Below, piece by piece: positions 27,591 through 36,300 of a stretch of 64,000 nt of DNA. The position numbers were made by a program, and so were the translations under genes. Position 1 is the stretch's first letter; the number at the start of each line of letters is the position of its first letter. The DNA comes from CAYWQB01 sp964460785. GTDB taxonomy: Bacteria; Chlamydiota; Chlamydiia; Chlamydiales; CAYWQB01. The notes under the pieces are model-generated. The model made no database searches, had not been told where the DNA came from, and worked only from the letters and a program-made list of their open reading frames with translations. Where the stretch lies: the NCBI GenBank assembly GCA_964460785.1, contig CAYWQB010000001.1, forward strand, positions 1-64,000, in the 5' to 3' direction.

Positions 27591-28496
27591 TTAGTTCAAT
27601 CCAGGATATAGATTAGGAAACATTATGCGGGTAGCTAGTGATGCTGTATAACCTAAAGAAGGCGTCCCCTTCTTATAAGTTCTCTCAATAAACTCTTGCA
27701 CTTGGATAGATGTTGGCTCTTTTCCCTTATAGTGTTCCATTAAAGCTTCTTTATATTGTGTATCAATCTTTTTAGCCTTAAGAGTAGATCTACCTTTAAT
27801 CGTTAAGTTATGCTTTTTTGCATACCTCTGAAGATAGGAGAGGCCTAGGTCTATCCCAAACTTTTGGTAAAGCTCTTCCCTTACTGTCGTGCAGCTTGAG
27901 TCTACTGACTGTATAGCGCCTGACAGGTTACTGGCAGTCAATTTTTTTGAAGGGTCTTTGCTTGTAACTATTTTCCAATTTTTGTTAGCTCTACACACAT
28001 CAGGCCGTTCCATGAAGACATAAAGCTCATTTTCTATTATTTCAAATAATGCTCTTAAAGAGATGGGCTTCTCTTTTGTTAAGCCATAGCCCCCTTTCTC
28101 TTTTAGCTTGGTTTTTAGATATACAAGCTGCTCAGGAGTGAGGTTTTGGTCTGAGTAGGTAAGAATTTTTAGCTGAAAGCTACAAAGGTTGCGCAAGAAG
28201 GGATCTCTGACTTTAGTAATCTGATCAGCAATGCCAGGAAAAATCTCGGTAGCAACCCTTCGGACTTTCTCTATAGTAGGAGGGATATAAGGGTAGAGCT
28301 CTTTGAGCCGACTCTTCAGTAGACTTAGGTTCCCTTCATTAGAAAGAACGTGGCCAAGGCTTTTTTGGCTATGCGGATTATGGAAAACTCTCTGAGACAG
28401 TTTGAATGCCCAAGGAGAGCAATTGAGAGTTGGTTTTTCTAAATGAAACTGTAGTGTAGCGACTGAGAAGGAGAGTGCTTGTGTAAGAGTGTGCAT
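27591..28496 (-). CDS. Family A modular protein, short form
   Basis: A 301-residue family A protein. After a distinct N-terminal 40 residues it has one A module (H-I-P-P type, here Y-I-P-P-T-I-E-K-V-R-R-V-A), one B module, then C-like and D-like modules ending in F-I-E-R-T-Y-K-K-G. It is the smallest family A gene, in effect one super-repeat. Its start lies in the conserved context TAACGATATG, with the TAA being the stop of the upstream gene. It is almost identical over long stretches to the first half of the protein at 30611, which points to recent duplication. Confidence 0.7.
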   Translation of the reverse strand: MHTLTQALSFSVATLQFHLEKPTLNCSPWAFKLSQRVFHNPHSQKSLGHVLSNEGNLSLLKSRLKELYPYIPPTIEKVRRVATEIFPGIADQITKVRDPFLRNLCSFQLKILTYSDQNLTPEQLVYLKTKLKEKGGYGLTKEKPISLRALFEIIENELYVFMERPDVCRANKNWKIVTSKDPSKKLTASNLSGAIQSVDSSCTTVREELYQKFGIDLGLSYLQRYAKKHNLTIKGRSTLKAKKIDTQYKEALMEHYKGKEPTSIQVQEFIERTYKKGTPSLGYTASLATRIMFPNLYPGLN

Positions 28497-28500
28497 ATCG

Positions 28501-30606
28501 TTAACTAATCTTTGCCGGTTGGTTTAAGAGAGTGAGCTTTTGTAGTTCAGAAGAGAGAGTTTCACCCTCTTCTAGTTCAGGGGTGACATGGATATCCCAG
28601 ACAAATACACAAAAGTCTCGAATCTCTTGATGTGAAGGTGGGTTTTGGCCGTCTGCATAGAGCTCTTCATGGGTATTGCGAAGAGCTGTCTCAACCTCTG
28701 CTATAGAGGGGGAGTGAGAGTTTTGGGAAAGCACTAGATGGTTTGTTACTTTTTTTAGGTTTATCTTATTAAGCTTGCTAGGTGAGATTTGCAGTGTCTT
28801 CTTTGTATTCTTATAAAGCTTTTTAGAGGTCAAAGTGAGGATCTCTTCACAAAACTTGCTCACTCCTCCGGTGGGAGGAAGGGAGATATTGAACTGATCT
28901 TTAACCATCTTTCGGATCTTTTCTTGGGTAATCGGGAATTCCTCTAAATCGAGGTTCTTACAGGCTTCAGCAAGGGAGAGTCTTTGACTGGAAGCTAGTC
29001 CGACTGGGATGTCATTGCTTGTACATAAGTTTAAGATCACATCGGCTTGAGTTTCGGCTTCACTTTCTGAAGCTAACTCGACTCCCATTTTTCTAATAAA
29101 AGATCCAACGCTTTCTTTGCTCTTAAAGTCATGTTGGCAATATGCTCTAAGCTCACTTAACTCTTCCTGATTTAAAGTCTGCTTTTTCTCTAAACAGCCT
29201 AGGTTCTGACTAATGATTTTGCAATCATTCATAGAGGCTTGAATAAGCAAGTCCTTCTGAACCCACTGACGAATGTAGGTAGAGCCATTTTTTCTTCCAC
29301 TCATAAAGCTCGCGCTACTATAAAGCTTTCGTATGACAGCCTTTTGCATGGCAGTTAGTGAAACCTCAGCACCACTAATTTTAGTTTTTATTCCCCAAAC
29401 AAAGCTACAGAGGTCCTTGATGTGATCTAGAGGAAGAGGGTCTCCTCCCAAGACTTCCTGTGCCTTTTCTTGCACGTCTTTTACTGTAGGGGTGCTTCCC
29501 TCTAGCTTTTCCTTAAGGGCTTCCAGTTGACTTGCTGTTATCGCTTCAGGATAGATACTCTTTACGTGCGCTTTGAGCCTATTGGTAAATAGGCTATATG
29601 CTTCATAAGGAGTATAGTTTAGTTCTTTTACTTTATTATCCAGCTTATCGATCAAGGTTGCAAATGTAGCTGTAGATAGGCATGAAGGCTCTTTTTGAGA
29701 AGTAGGAACAATTGGATTATGAGAGGTCAAGTAAGCAATGGCTTGTTCTAGTTTTGTTATGTAGACTCGGGGAGGTCTTTCCTTATAGGTCCTTTCAATA
29801 AACTCTTGAATTTCAAAGCTTGTTACTAGTTTTTTTTCCTTATAGTGCTCTACTAAAGCACTTTCATACCGTTGGTCCACATCCTTAGACTTAAGAGTAG
29901 AGCTATCTTTAACCTGTAAGCCACAATTTTGTGCACTCTTCCAAATATGAGTACAGTCAATATCTATCTGCCGTCGATCATAAAGATGTTCTCTTATTGC
30001 AATGCATCTTGAACCTACTTCACTTATAGCCTCTTTCAAGCTCTCAAGAGTTAATTTTTTCGTGGGCTTTTCTATAAATATTTCCCATTTGTGACTTTGG
30101 TTAAGATCTCTGACATCAGGTCGTTCCATGAAGACATGGAGATGAGCTTGGATTACTTCAAATAGAGCTCTTAAAGAGATGGGGGTCTTCTCTGTTAAGC
30201 CACTTCTATCCTTCTCTTCTAGCTTGATCTTTAAAAATTCTAGCTGCTGAGGAGTGAGGTTTTGGTCAGAGTAGGTAAGAATTTTTAGCTTAAAGCTACA
30301 AAGGTTGCGCAAGAAGGGATCACTGACTTTAGTAATCTGATCAGCTATGTCAGGAAAAATCTCGGCAGCAACCTCTTTGACTTTCTCTATAGTAGGGGGG
30401 ATGTGAGGGTGAAGGGCTTTGAGCCGAGTCTTCAGTTGACTTAGGTTTTCTTCCTTAGAAAGCTCTAAGCTAAGGATTCTTTGGCTAGCCTGTGCGGCTT
30501 GCTGATGATGGTGAGCTCCCTGCGATAGCATGAATGTACCTCGGGGAGTAGACCTTTCTAAATAAGCATGCTGTGAGGATCTAATCGGTTGTGAAAGAGT
30601 AGGCAT
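28501..30606 (-). CDS. Family A modular protein with the common C-terminal half
   Basis: A 701-residue family A protein. Its N-terminal half (A, B, C and D modules, residues about 45-280) resembles all other members. Residues 310-701 correspond to the C-terminal half of the protein at 14144, including L-C-S-F-V-W-G-I, L-T-A-M-Q-K-A-V-I-R-K-L-Y and the terminal E-E-G-E-T-L-S-S-E-L-Q-K, so two operons carry orthologous-looking pairs. The last 80 bp are also nearly identical to the orphan tail at 16662. Gene spacing to both neighbours is 4 bp. Function unknown. Confidence 0.7.
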   Translation of the reverse strand: MPTLSQPIRSSQHAYLERSTPRGTFMLSQGAHHHQQAAQASQRILSLELSKEENLSQLKTRLKALHPHIPPTIEKVKEVAAEIFPDIADQITKVSDPFLRNLCSFKLKILTYSDQNLTPQQLEFLKIKLEEKDRSGLTEKTPISLRALFEVIQAHLHVFMERPDVRDLNQSHKWEIFIEKPTKKLTLESLKEAISEVGSRCIAIREHLYDRRQIDIDCTHIWKSAQNCGLQVKDSSTLKSKDVDQRYESALVEHYKEKKLVTSFEIQEFIERTYKERPPRVYITKLEQAIAYLTSHNPIVPTSQKEPSCLSTATFATLIDKLDNKVKELNYTPYEAYSLFTNRLKAHVKSIYPEAITASQLEALKEKLEGSTPTVKDVQEKAQEVLGGDPLPLDHIKDLCSFVWGIKTKISGAEVSLTAMQKAVIRKLYSSASFMSGRKNGSTYIRQWVQKDLLIQASMNDCKIISQNLGCLEKKQTLNQEELSELRAYCQHDFKSKESVGSFIRKMGVELASESEAETQADVILNLCTSNDIPVGLASSQRLSLAEACKNLDLEEFPITQEKIRKMVKDQFNISLPPTGGVSKFCEEILTLTSKKLYKNTKKTLQISPSKLNKINLKKVTNHLVLSQNSHSPSIAEVETALRNTHEELYADGQNPPSHQEIRDFCVFVWDIHVTPELEEGETLSSELQKLTLLNQPAKIS

Positions 30607-30610
30607 ATCG

Positions 30611-32389
30611 TTAACCTTTATCTGCTAAAGCAAGAGTTTGTCTAAAAAGATTTTCTAGCCCTTTAGAAGGAAATGGAATACCGAGGACTTCTTTTACCAC
30701 CTCTTGGAAATTTTCTAGTGTGATCGGGGATTCTAAAGGAAGCCTCTTACAGGCTTCAGCAAGGGAGCGTTTTTGCTCATCAGTTGGCTCAATAGGAATT
30801 TTATTGGCTATGCAAAACTTTATAGTAGCCTGGAGTTGAGATCCGCTTGGCTCTGAAGCCAACTTGAAGCCTAGACTTTTTATAAAGAGTAAGATGCTTT
30901 TTGGACTTCTTAAGGAATATTGGCAATATGCTCTAAGCTCACTTAGCTCTTCTTCATGTAAAGCCTGCTTTTCTTCTAGAGGGAAAAGGTTATTATGAAG
31001 GATGGGGCAAGTAAATATAGGGACGCGAATAAGTAAGGCCTCTTGAGTCCACTTACGAATGCAAGAGTAGTTTTTTTGGCCTTTCTTGATAGTGTAAAAG
31101 CTACTATAAAGTTTCTGCATGACTGATTTTTGCATGTCAGTCAGTGAAGCCTCAGCACCACTAATTTTAGTTTTTATTCCCCAAACAAAGCTGCAAAGGT
31201 CTCTGGTATGATCTAGGGAGAGGGGTTCACCTTCTAAAAATTTCTGTGCTTTTTCTTGAACTTCTTCTCCTGTAAGCGCCTGATTACTTAGGGATTTCAT
31301 AAAGGCTTGAAGGTTGTCACCTGTCATCGATTTTGGATAAACTCTCTTTACGTGTGCTTTGAGCCTCTTGATAAATAGGTTATATGCTTCATGAGGAGTG
31401 TGCTCTAGCGATGGAGCTTTTGCTTCCAACTTATCGAGCAAGGTTTTGAATGTAGCTGTGGATAGGTAGGAAGGAAGAGAATTACCCTCACTATTCAGGT
31501 CTAAATCCTGAGGAAAACACATTATGTGGCTAGTTAGTAGTTGTATATACTTTACAGAAGGCCTTCCCTTCTTATAAGTTCTCTCAATGAGCTCTTGAGC
31601 TTGGTAGGCTGTTGGCTTTTTTCCCTTATAGTGCTCTACTAAAGCTCTCTCATACTGTTTATCAATATCCTCAGCTCTAAGAGTGGAGATATCATGAACC
31701 TGTAAGTGATGCTCTCTTGCATACCTCTGAACATAAGGGAAACCTATGTCTATCCCAAACTTTTGGTAAAGCTCTTCCCTTACTGCAGTGCAGCTTGAGC
31801 CTACTGACTGTATAGCGTCTGACAGGTTACTAGCAGTCAATTTTTTTAAAGGGTCTTTCCTTGTAACTATTTTCCAATTTTTGTGTGCTCTATGTACATC
31901 CTGCCTTTCCATAAAGACATAAAGCTCTTTTTCTATCGTTTCAAATAATGCTCTTAAAGAGATGGGCTTCTCTTTTATTAAGCCATTGCCCCCTTTCTTT
32001 TTTAGCTTATTTTTTAGACTTTTAAACTGCCATGGAGTGAGGTCTTGATCTGAGTAGGTAAGGATTGTTTTCTGGCTACAAAGATTACGCAGGTCATGGT
32101 TATTTGTTTCAGCAATCTCATTAGCTATGTTAGGAAAAATCTCGGAAGCAGCCCTTCGGACTTTCTCTATAGTAGGAGGGATATAAGGGTAGAGCTCTTT
32201 GAGCCGACTCTTCAGTAGACTTAGGTTCCCTTCATTAGAAAGAACTTGGCCAAGGCTTTTTTGGCTATGCGGATTATGAAAAACTCTCTGAGACAGTTTG
32301 AACGTCGAAGGAGGGCTAATAGTTCGTTTTTCTAAATAAAACGGTGGTATGGATACCGGGCGGGAGAGAGCTTGTGAAAGAGTGCGCAT
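30611..32389 (-). CDS. Family A modular protein, first gene of the second operon
   Basis: A 592-residue family A protein. Residues about 35-280 are an A-B-C-D set. Residues 300-592 are the common C-terminal half, but shorter than in 14144 and 28501, ending at F-R-Q-T-L-A-L-A-D-K-G, so the last modules are missing. Start context TTTAACGATATG as in the other members. It is the first gene behind the shared promoter at 32516-32544. The missing final modules could be an original variation or a recombination product. The paralogues at 27591 and 28501 lie immediately downstream. Confidence 0.7.
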   Translation of the reverse strand: MRTLSQALSRPVSIPPFYLEKRTISPPSTFKLSQRVFHNPHSQKSLGQVLSNEGNLSLLKSRLKELYPYIPPTIEKVRRAASEIFPNIANEIAETNNHDLRNLCSQKTILTYSDQDLTPWQFKSLKNKLKKKGGNGLIKEKPISLRALFETIEKELYVFMERQDVHRAHKNWKIVTRKDPLKKLTASNLSDAIQSVGSSCTAVREELYQKFGIDIGFPYVQRYAREHHLQVHDISTLRAEDIDKQYERALVEHYKGKKPTAYQAQELIERTYKKGRPSVKYIQLLTSHIMCFPQDLDLNSEGNSLPSYLSTATFKTLLDKLEAKAPSLEHTPHEAYNLFIKRLKAHVKRVYPKSMTGDNLQAFMKSLSNQALTGEEVQEKAQKFLEGEPLSLDHTRDLCSFVWGIKTKISGAEASLTDMQKSVMQKLYSSFYTIKKGQKNYSCIRKWTQEALLIRVPIFTCPILHNNLFPLEEKQALHEEELSELRAYCQYSLRSPKSILLFIKSLGFKLASEPSGSQLQATIKFCIANKIPIEPTDEQKRSLAEACKRLPLESPITLENFQEVVKEVLGIPFPSKGLENLFRQTLALADKG

Positions 32390-32515
32390 ATCGTTAAATT
32401 TTGCTGTATTTCAACTTAGGCTGTTAAGAAAAAGGCAGTTTTTAGCTCAGGAGTCAAGTCGTTTCAAAAGCGCAAACAATTCCTTCTTATTTAAGGAATT
32501 AATAAAGAATTTATC

Positions 32516-32544
32516 ATTATAAATTATGGTCTATATATAGGCAA
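32516..32544 (-). promoter_or_regulatory. Shared effector-operon promoter, copy 2
   Basis: TTGCCT (32544-32539) and TATAAT (32521-32516) on the minus strand, 17 bp apart, the spacer beginning ATATATAGACC. Flanking bases also resemble the copy at 16803-16831. It lies about 127 bp upstream of the start at 32389. Confidence 0.75.
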
Positions 32545-32602
32545 TTTTAAATAAAAAGAGATGTTTTCAAAAGTGGGCCATTAGAAGGCACCATGAAGAC
32601 CG

Positions 32603-33295
32603 CTATAAAATTCGCATTTGAGTGCTAAGCTTTCCTTCTAAACTTTCTTCAGGAGAAATGTGCATCGAAGCGAATGCTGTGATTAAAGCATCACCCCACT
32701 TTTGAAGCTTGCTTACATCTTCAGAGCTTAAGGAGGGGTTTGCTATGTGAGCCTCGAGCTTTTTTATGAGTTGTTTCGCACTTTGGTTAACGATGGCTTG
32801 GGCATAAGTTCCTATATCTTTTAAGATCTCGTCAGCTCTTCCATCTATATCTCTATGAACTTTTGCTTGGCTATGTAAGTCTCCAAGTTGTTTTGCAAGG
32901 CTATGAAGCTGCATACTATCAAGTAAAGTTGTGGAATCTACAGCAGGAAGAGGGTCTTTTTTTATTTCATCTAACAGGCTTTGAACCTTATCTAACTTTA
33001 TGTCTATGAGAGTTTGCTTTAATAGCTCATGTATATTCAGAGACTTTTTTGGTCCACGGCTCTCTTGGACAGTGATTGCTAGTCGCTCCAGCAGCTGGCT
33101 ATCTCCTGGATGTCGCCGACTAAATGCTTCAGCTACTCGACTTGACCAGCCTCTTTTCCCTTCAAACCACTTAGAGCCTGGGATATTTAATTGAATCCCA
33201 TCTTCTTCTCCTAAGCTCATCCCTTTAAACTGATAAAGGGGTTCTAAACTTTCTGGTTTAATTGGACTTGGGGTTCCACTAATGCCTTCAGTCAT
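32603..33295 (-). CDS. Short protein with the LYQ/PGSK N-terminal module
   Basis: A 230-residue protein. Residues about 17-60 match the N-terminal module of the proteins at 54336 (L-Y-Q-L-R-G ... P-G-S-K-F-W-E-S-K-S-S-W) and 1718: here L-Y-Q-F-K-G ... P-G-S-K-W-F-E-G-K-R-G-W. The remainder is helical with heptad-like patterning and no catalytic motif. It is about a quarter to a half of the length of its relatives, so it may be a truncated or minimal version. The promoter at 32516 lies beyond its 3' end and faces away from it, so it must have its own. Function unknown. Confidence 0.6.
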   Translation of the reverse strand: MTEGISGTPSPIKPESLEPLYQFKGMSLGEEDGIQLNIPGSKWFEGKRGWSSRVAEAFSRRHPGDSQLLERLAITVQESRGPKKSLNIHELLKQTLIDIKLDKVQSLLDEIKKDPLPAVDSTTLLDSMQLHSLAKQLGDLHSQAKVHRDIDGRADEILKDIGTYAQAIVNQSAKQLIKKLEAHIANPSLSSEDVSKLQKWGDALITAFASMHISPEESLEGKLSTQMRIL

Positions 33296-33521
33296 TACAC
33301 TCTCTCCTTCGCATACTGCTCACAGTCTAACAAAATAAATATTTTATATCTATTGAGGGTTTCAGTATTTTAGGCGGAGGTTCCTTGTTGTAAGTTGGTT
33401 AGAATACGCACCTTATGATGATATGATGCTGGTAATGGAAAAGTGGGCTGACTATCTTGCTTCTATTTTTTAGAGAAGAGACTGAATAGATCCTCTACAT
33501 AGTGGATGGATTTATTGTATA

Positions 33522-34820
33522 TCAGGTGGAAGACAGAGCATGACGGTAAAAACGGGGCTTGTCGCTGTAACGCTGGCCAGTTCCATTTAATTCAATCACT
33601 TCTCCTCCTGTAGCATCTCCAATCGCAAGATTACAAGAAGTCGAATGGCGCTCACAGATAAGGGAAGAGCAGTCTTTTGCATTCTTGGTTGTATCAAGAG
33701 CATGGGTAAGCAATAAGCAGGTAGGTATCCATGCATGACCAGGCATTTTCTTTGGGAGTGGGGATACCGAGTGTCCTCGGGAGTTATAGGAAAGTGCTAC
33801 ACCAGAAGAATTCATTCCTGTGTAAGAGCTGAGTAGCCCAGGGTACCCTAGCGTTACAGTGCTGTGTGTGGAAGAGATTTTTCTTTTAAATACACAACTA
33901 TAATGAGCTAGTATAGGCCAATGCCAATCAAGATTTCTCGCTATGAAAACTTTTTTATCAGACGTTTTAGGGGCGGGGGGAGCTGATTGATTAAAAAGTT
34001 GCTTTTGTGAGAAAGATTTGAAGGTAGACCAAGCTGCTTCTCCTTCGCTGTGTGCGACCATCATGCTTTTGTTCTTTGTGTCAAAGATGACTGAAAGCAC
34101 TGTTTCAGCTACCGAACAGGCTCGCAGAGCGCTGCGTAAAAGGGGTTTGAGGGGCATGTTTTTTTTACTTGCTTTCTCAAGAGACTGCTTTAGATTTTCA
34201 TAGCGAGCAAGTGTAGTCCCTACTTCGGTGGTGATAGGGTCGTGTAAGGAATGGTTGGTAATTGCTGCATACTTAGAAGAATTAGCCTCTTTGCTGTAAA
34301 CAAAAGAGCTACAGCCAAATACTCCAGGGAGCATATCTTGAAAAATGTTATGGAAAACAAGAGTATCAAAGTCAGCTCCAGACCCACATGCAATGCCTGA
34401 TAGCTCTGAATAAAGTTCATTCGGAATAAGAGGCTTCCACCGTGATATGGAAAGTAAAACCTTAGACCAGTCACTAATAGCAGGTGAAAGAGCCTCTTGC
34501 ACTAGCTTTTGCACTTCTAAAATTTCTTTTTTCAATGCCCTCCCATGTTGAAGCCCGCGAAGGTATGGGTCTGTTTCATCAAGTTCTAAGACTCTTAATG
34601 GCTTGCAAGACCGCATATAATCCCAAAGGGCAAGGCTATGCCCTAGGATAGGAATCAGTTTGAGCACACCTTTCACTATGTGAGAGACCTTTTCTGAAGT
34701 AGGCATATGCAAAGCATTCACGCCCCTTAGCAAGTGAAAGTGACGAGCTGCTTGTCGGTAAGGAGTATCCAAGTAAAGGTATTTAGAAGAGTTAGGAGAA
34801 GGGTGGAGGCTAATATTCAA
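33522..34820 (-). CDS. C45-type Ntn amidase/acyltransferase-like protein
   Basis: A 432-residue protein related to peptidase family C45 (the penicillin acyltransferase/acid-ceramidase-like Ntn hydrolases). Supporting motifs are an R-G-x-x-H-G-R segment near 88-95, the would-be nucleophile Cys170 in V-F-G-C-S-S-F, N-H-S-L-H-D near 189, and A-R-N-L-D-W near 296 followed by Y-P-G and G-M-N-S-S-G-V-A-L-S. In this family the Cys is exposed by autocleavage or acts after processing, and hydrolyses amide bonds of acyl-amino or acyl-sphingoid substrates. Members occur in intracellular bacteria as possible lipid-modifying factors. A hydrophobic stretch near 48-68 could be a membrane contact. Substrate unknown. 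Confidence 0.65.
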   Translation of the reverse strand: MNISLHPSPNSSKYLYLDTPYRQAARHFHLLRGVNALHMPTSEKVSHIVKGVLKLIPILGHSLALWDYMRSCKPLRVLELDETDPYLRGLQHGRALKKEILEVQKLVQEALSPAISDWSKVLLSISRWKPLIPNELYSELSGIACGSGADFDTLVFHNIFQDMLPGVFGCSSFVYSKEANSSKYAAITNHSLHDPITTEVGTTLARYENLKQSLEKASKKNMPLKPLLRSALRACSVAETVLSVIFDTKNKSMMVAHSEGEAAWSTFKSFSQKQLFNQSAPPAPKTSDKKVFIARNLDWHWPILAHYSCVFKRKISSTHSTVTLGYPGLLSSYTGMNSSGVALSYNSRGHSVSPLPKKMPGHAWIPTCLLLTHALDTTKNAKDCSSLICERHSTSCNLAIGDATGGEVIELNGTGQRYSDKPRFYRHALSST

Positions 34821-34931
34821 TAAACTAGCTTATTTTTTAATGAAAATGAATACATGTTAACTTGCTTTTAATGTTGTGTCGATTTTAATTAAAATATATA
34901 TTTAATGAAATGAAAACTAATTAAGTATAAA

Positions 34932-36161
34932 ATGTTTGTAGATTTTTCTTTAAATCAAGGCTTTTATCCACCACTCAGTCAAAGACGCCTTCCTCTAGCT
35001 CCAAACCAGATAGAGTCGTTACAAAGTGTATTTACGAGAGGAGCTGAGAATATTTTGGTAGTACAGGCTGTTCTTCAGCAGAACTATGGCCTTTTTATTT
35101 CAAATACAGAGGCAAAAAACAGCTGTAGTTTTGTGTGGGGAATCAAGGTTAAAGTCTCTATTCTCACATCATGGCAGAAATTTTCCTTGCGTAGTCACTT
35201 TGACCAGAGTAAGGCACCATTGCTTTCTGAGCTTCAAGAAATATTAGAAAAAGTCCTGCATGTAGAGGTGAATAATGAAAGTCTTGAAGTGTTGAGGAGT
35301 ACATGGCGTAAACAGCCTTCACTTATTTCTTTTTTTGACTCAAGTAGAGTGAACCTCCTACAGTATACGTTTAAAGATTCTCCTCCTCCTGTAGCAGAAA
35401 CCGTCACTGGTAGAATCTACGACTTGTTTAAGGTTAAAGTGAGTCATCACTTTTTTTATCGCTATAGAGAGGATTTGGGGTTTCCTGGAAGTAAGGTCAA
35501 GCCAAAGCAGAGCCAATCAACTAAAACAAGAGCAAAGCCCTTTTCCATGCAGCTATCAGAACAACAGATTGAGCGCTTGCAGGGCTATTTTGAGGGTAAA
35601 GAAGCCTCAGCAAATAAGATCAGGCAAGCAATAAATGATCTTTTTGGCCTTCAAGTTGCTAAAAGCTATGTTTATAAAAATAAAGATAGGTTTGGGATTC
35701 CTTTTCAAGTAAGACATATCTCTAAACCTATTCGGCTCTCTGAAGATGTAAAAAAGAGAATCAAGGATCATTTTGCAAATCTTCCCCCTTTAGAGGCTCG
35801 AGAGGTCCTTGAGGAGGCCAGAGCTTCCTTAGGCTTAAACCTAAATCTGCGCCATGTGTCAACCCTCTTTAAAGAAGAAGTGATTCAAAGAAAGAATGAG
35901 CTTTCTACTCCACTTAAACTAGAAGATAAAGTGAAGATTTGTAGGCACTTTCTCGGTAAGAAAACTCTTAGCGACAGGCAAATTACAAAAGAGGCTAAAG
36001 ACTCTCTTAATCTAAAATTCAGTAAATGGAAAGTCACACAGCTACGCAAAGATGGAATTCTTCCCAAGAAGCAGCGGAGTAATGACTCTGTAAGTATAAG
36101 TGAGGGTTCTTTTGCTGAACAAGACACGGCCTCAGCGCTTGTCCAACTTGCTAAAAGTTAA
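34932..36161 (+). CDS. Tandem HTH-like repeat protein, plus strand relative of family A
   Basis: A 409-residue protein made of about six units of 50-60 residues with the plainest HTH look in the window. An example is L-S-E-Q-Q-I-E-R-L-Q-G-Y-F, then K-I-R-Q-A-I-N-D-L-F-G-L-Q-V, then Y-V-Y-K-N-K-D-R-F-G-I-P. Others end in Y-R-E-D-L-G-F-P and T-Q-L-R-K-D-G-I-L-P. The first unit contains C-S-F-V-W-G-I, exactly the motif of the family A C-terminal half, which ties this gene to the family. The spacing (helix, turn, helix carrying basic residues, then G-I-P) is that of homeodomain-like HTH units. It has its own upstream region and is divergent from the amidase gene. A DNA-binding role is inferred. 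Confidence 0.65.
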   Translation: MFVDFSLNQGFYPPLSQRRLPLAPNQIESLQSVFTRGAENILVVQAVLQQNYGLFISNTEAKNSCSFVWGIKVKVSILTSWQKFSLRSHFDQSKAPLLSELQEILEKVLHVEVNNESLEVLRSTWRKQPSLISFFDSSRVNLLQYTFKDSPPPVAETVTGRIYDLFKVKVSHHFFYRYREDLGFPGSKVKPKQSQSTKTRAKPFSMQLSEQQIERLQGYFEGKEASANKIRQAINDLFGLQVAKSYVYKNKDRFGIPFQVRHISKPIRLSEDVKKRIKDHFANLPPLEAREVLEEARASLGLNLNLRHVSTLFKEEVIQRKNELSTPLKLEDKVKICRHFLGKKTLSDRQITKEAKDSLNLKFSKWKVTQLRKDGILPKKQRSNDSVSISEGSFAEQDTASALVQLAKS

Positions 36162-36205
36162 ACAGATTCCAAAATATAAGAAGAAAGGGGAGTATTTAAG
36201 AGAAT

Positions 36206-36300
36206 GAGCTTCAGACTTAAGAGTAGAGCTATCTTTAACCTGTAAGCCACAATTTTGTGCACTCTTCCGAATCTATCTGCCATGTTCAAACTCTCAAGAG
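36206..36300 (-). pseudogene. Family A fragment between two genes
   Basis: Bases 36213-36268 are identical to 29887-29942 inside the family A gene at 28501. They are followed by matches to CTCTCAAGAGTTA further along that gene, with an internal deletion. No open frame uses them. They show that a family A copy existed here and was lost. Confidence 0.8.

Noticed and set aside
11233..32389. TAL-effector or RipTAL-type repeats in family A.
   Set aside because: TAL units are 33-35 residues with a variable residue pair; these modules are 50-65 residues long and lack that pattern. Only the general idea of modular DNA binding is retained.
33953..33966. A further near copy of the dispersed motif (TTTTATCAGACG) in the amidase gene.
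   Set aside because: It is inside a coding region, only partly matches, and encodes a plausible TSDKK segment. It is probably chance.
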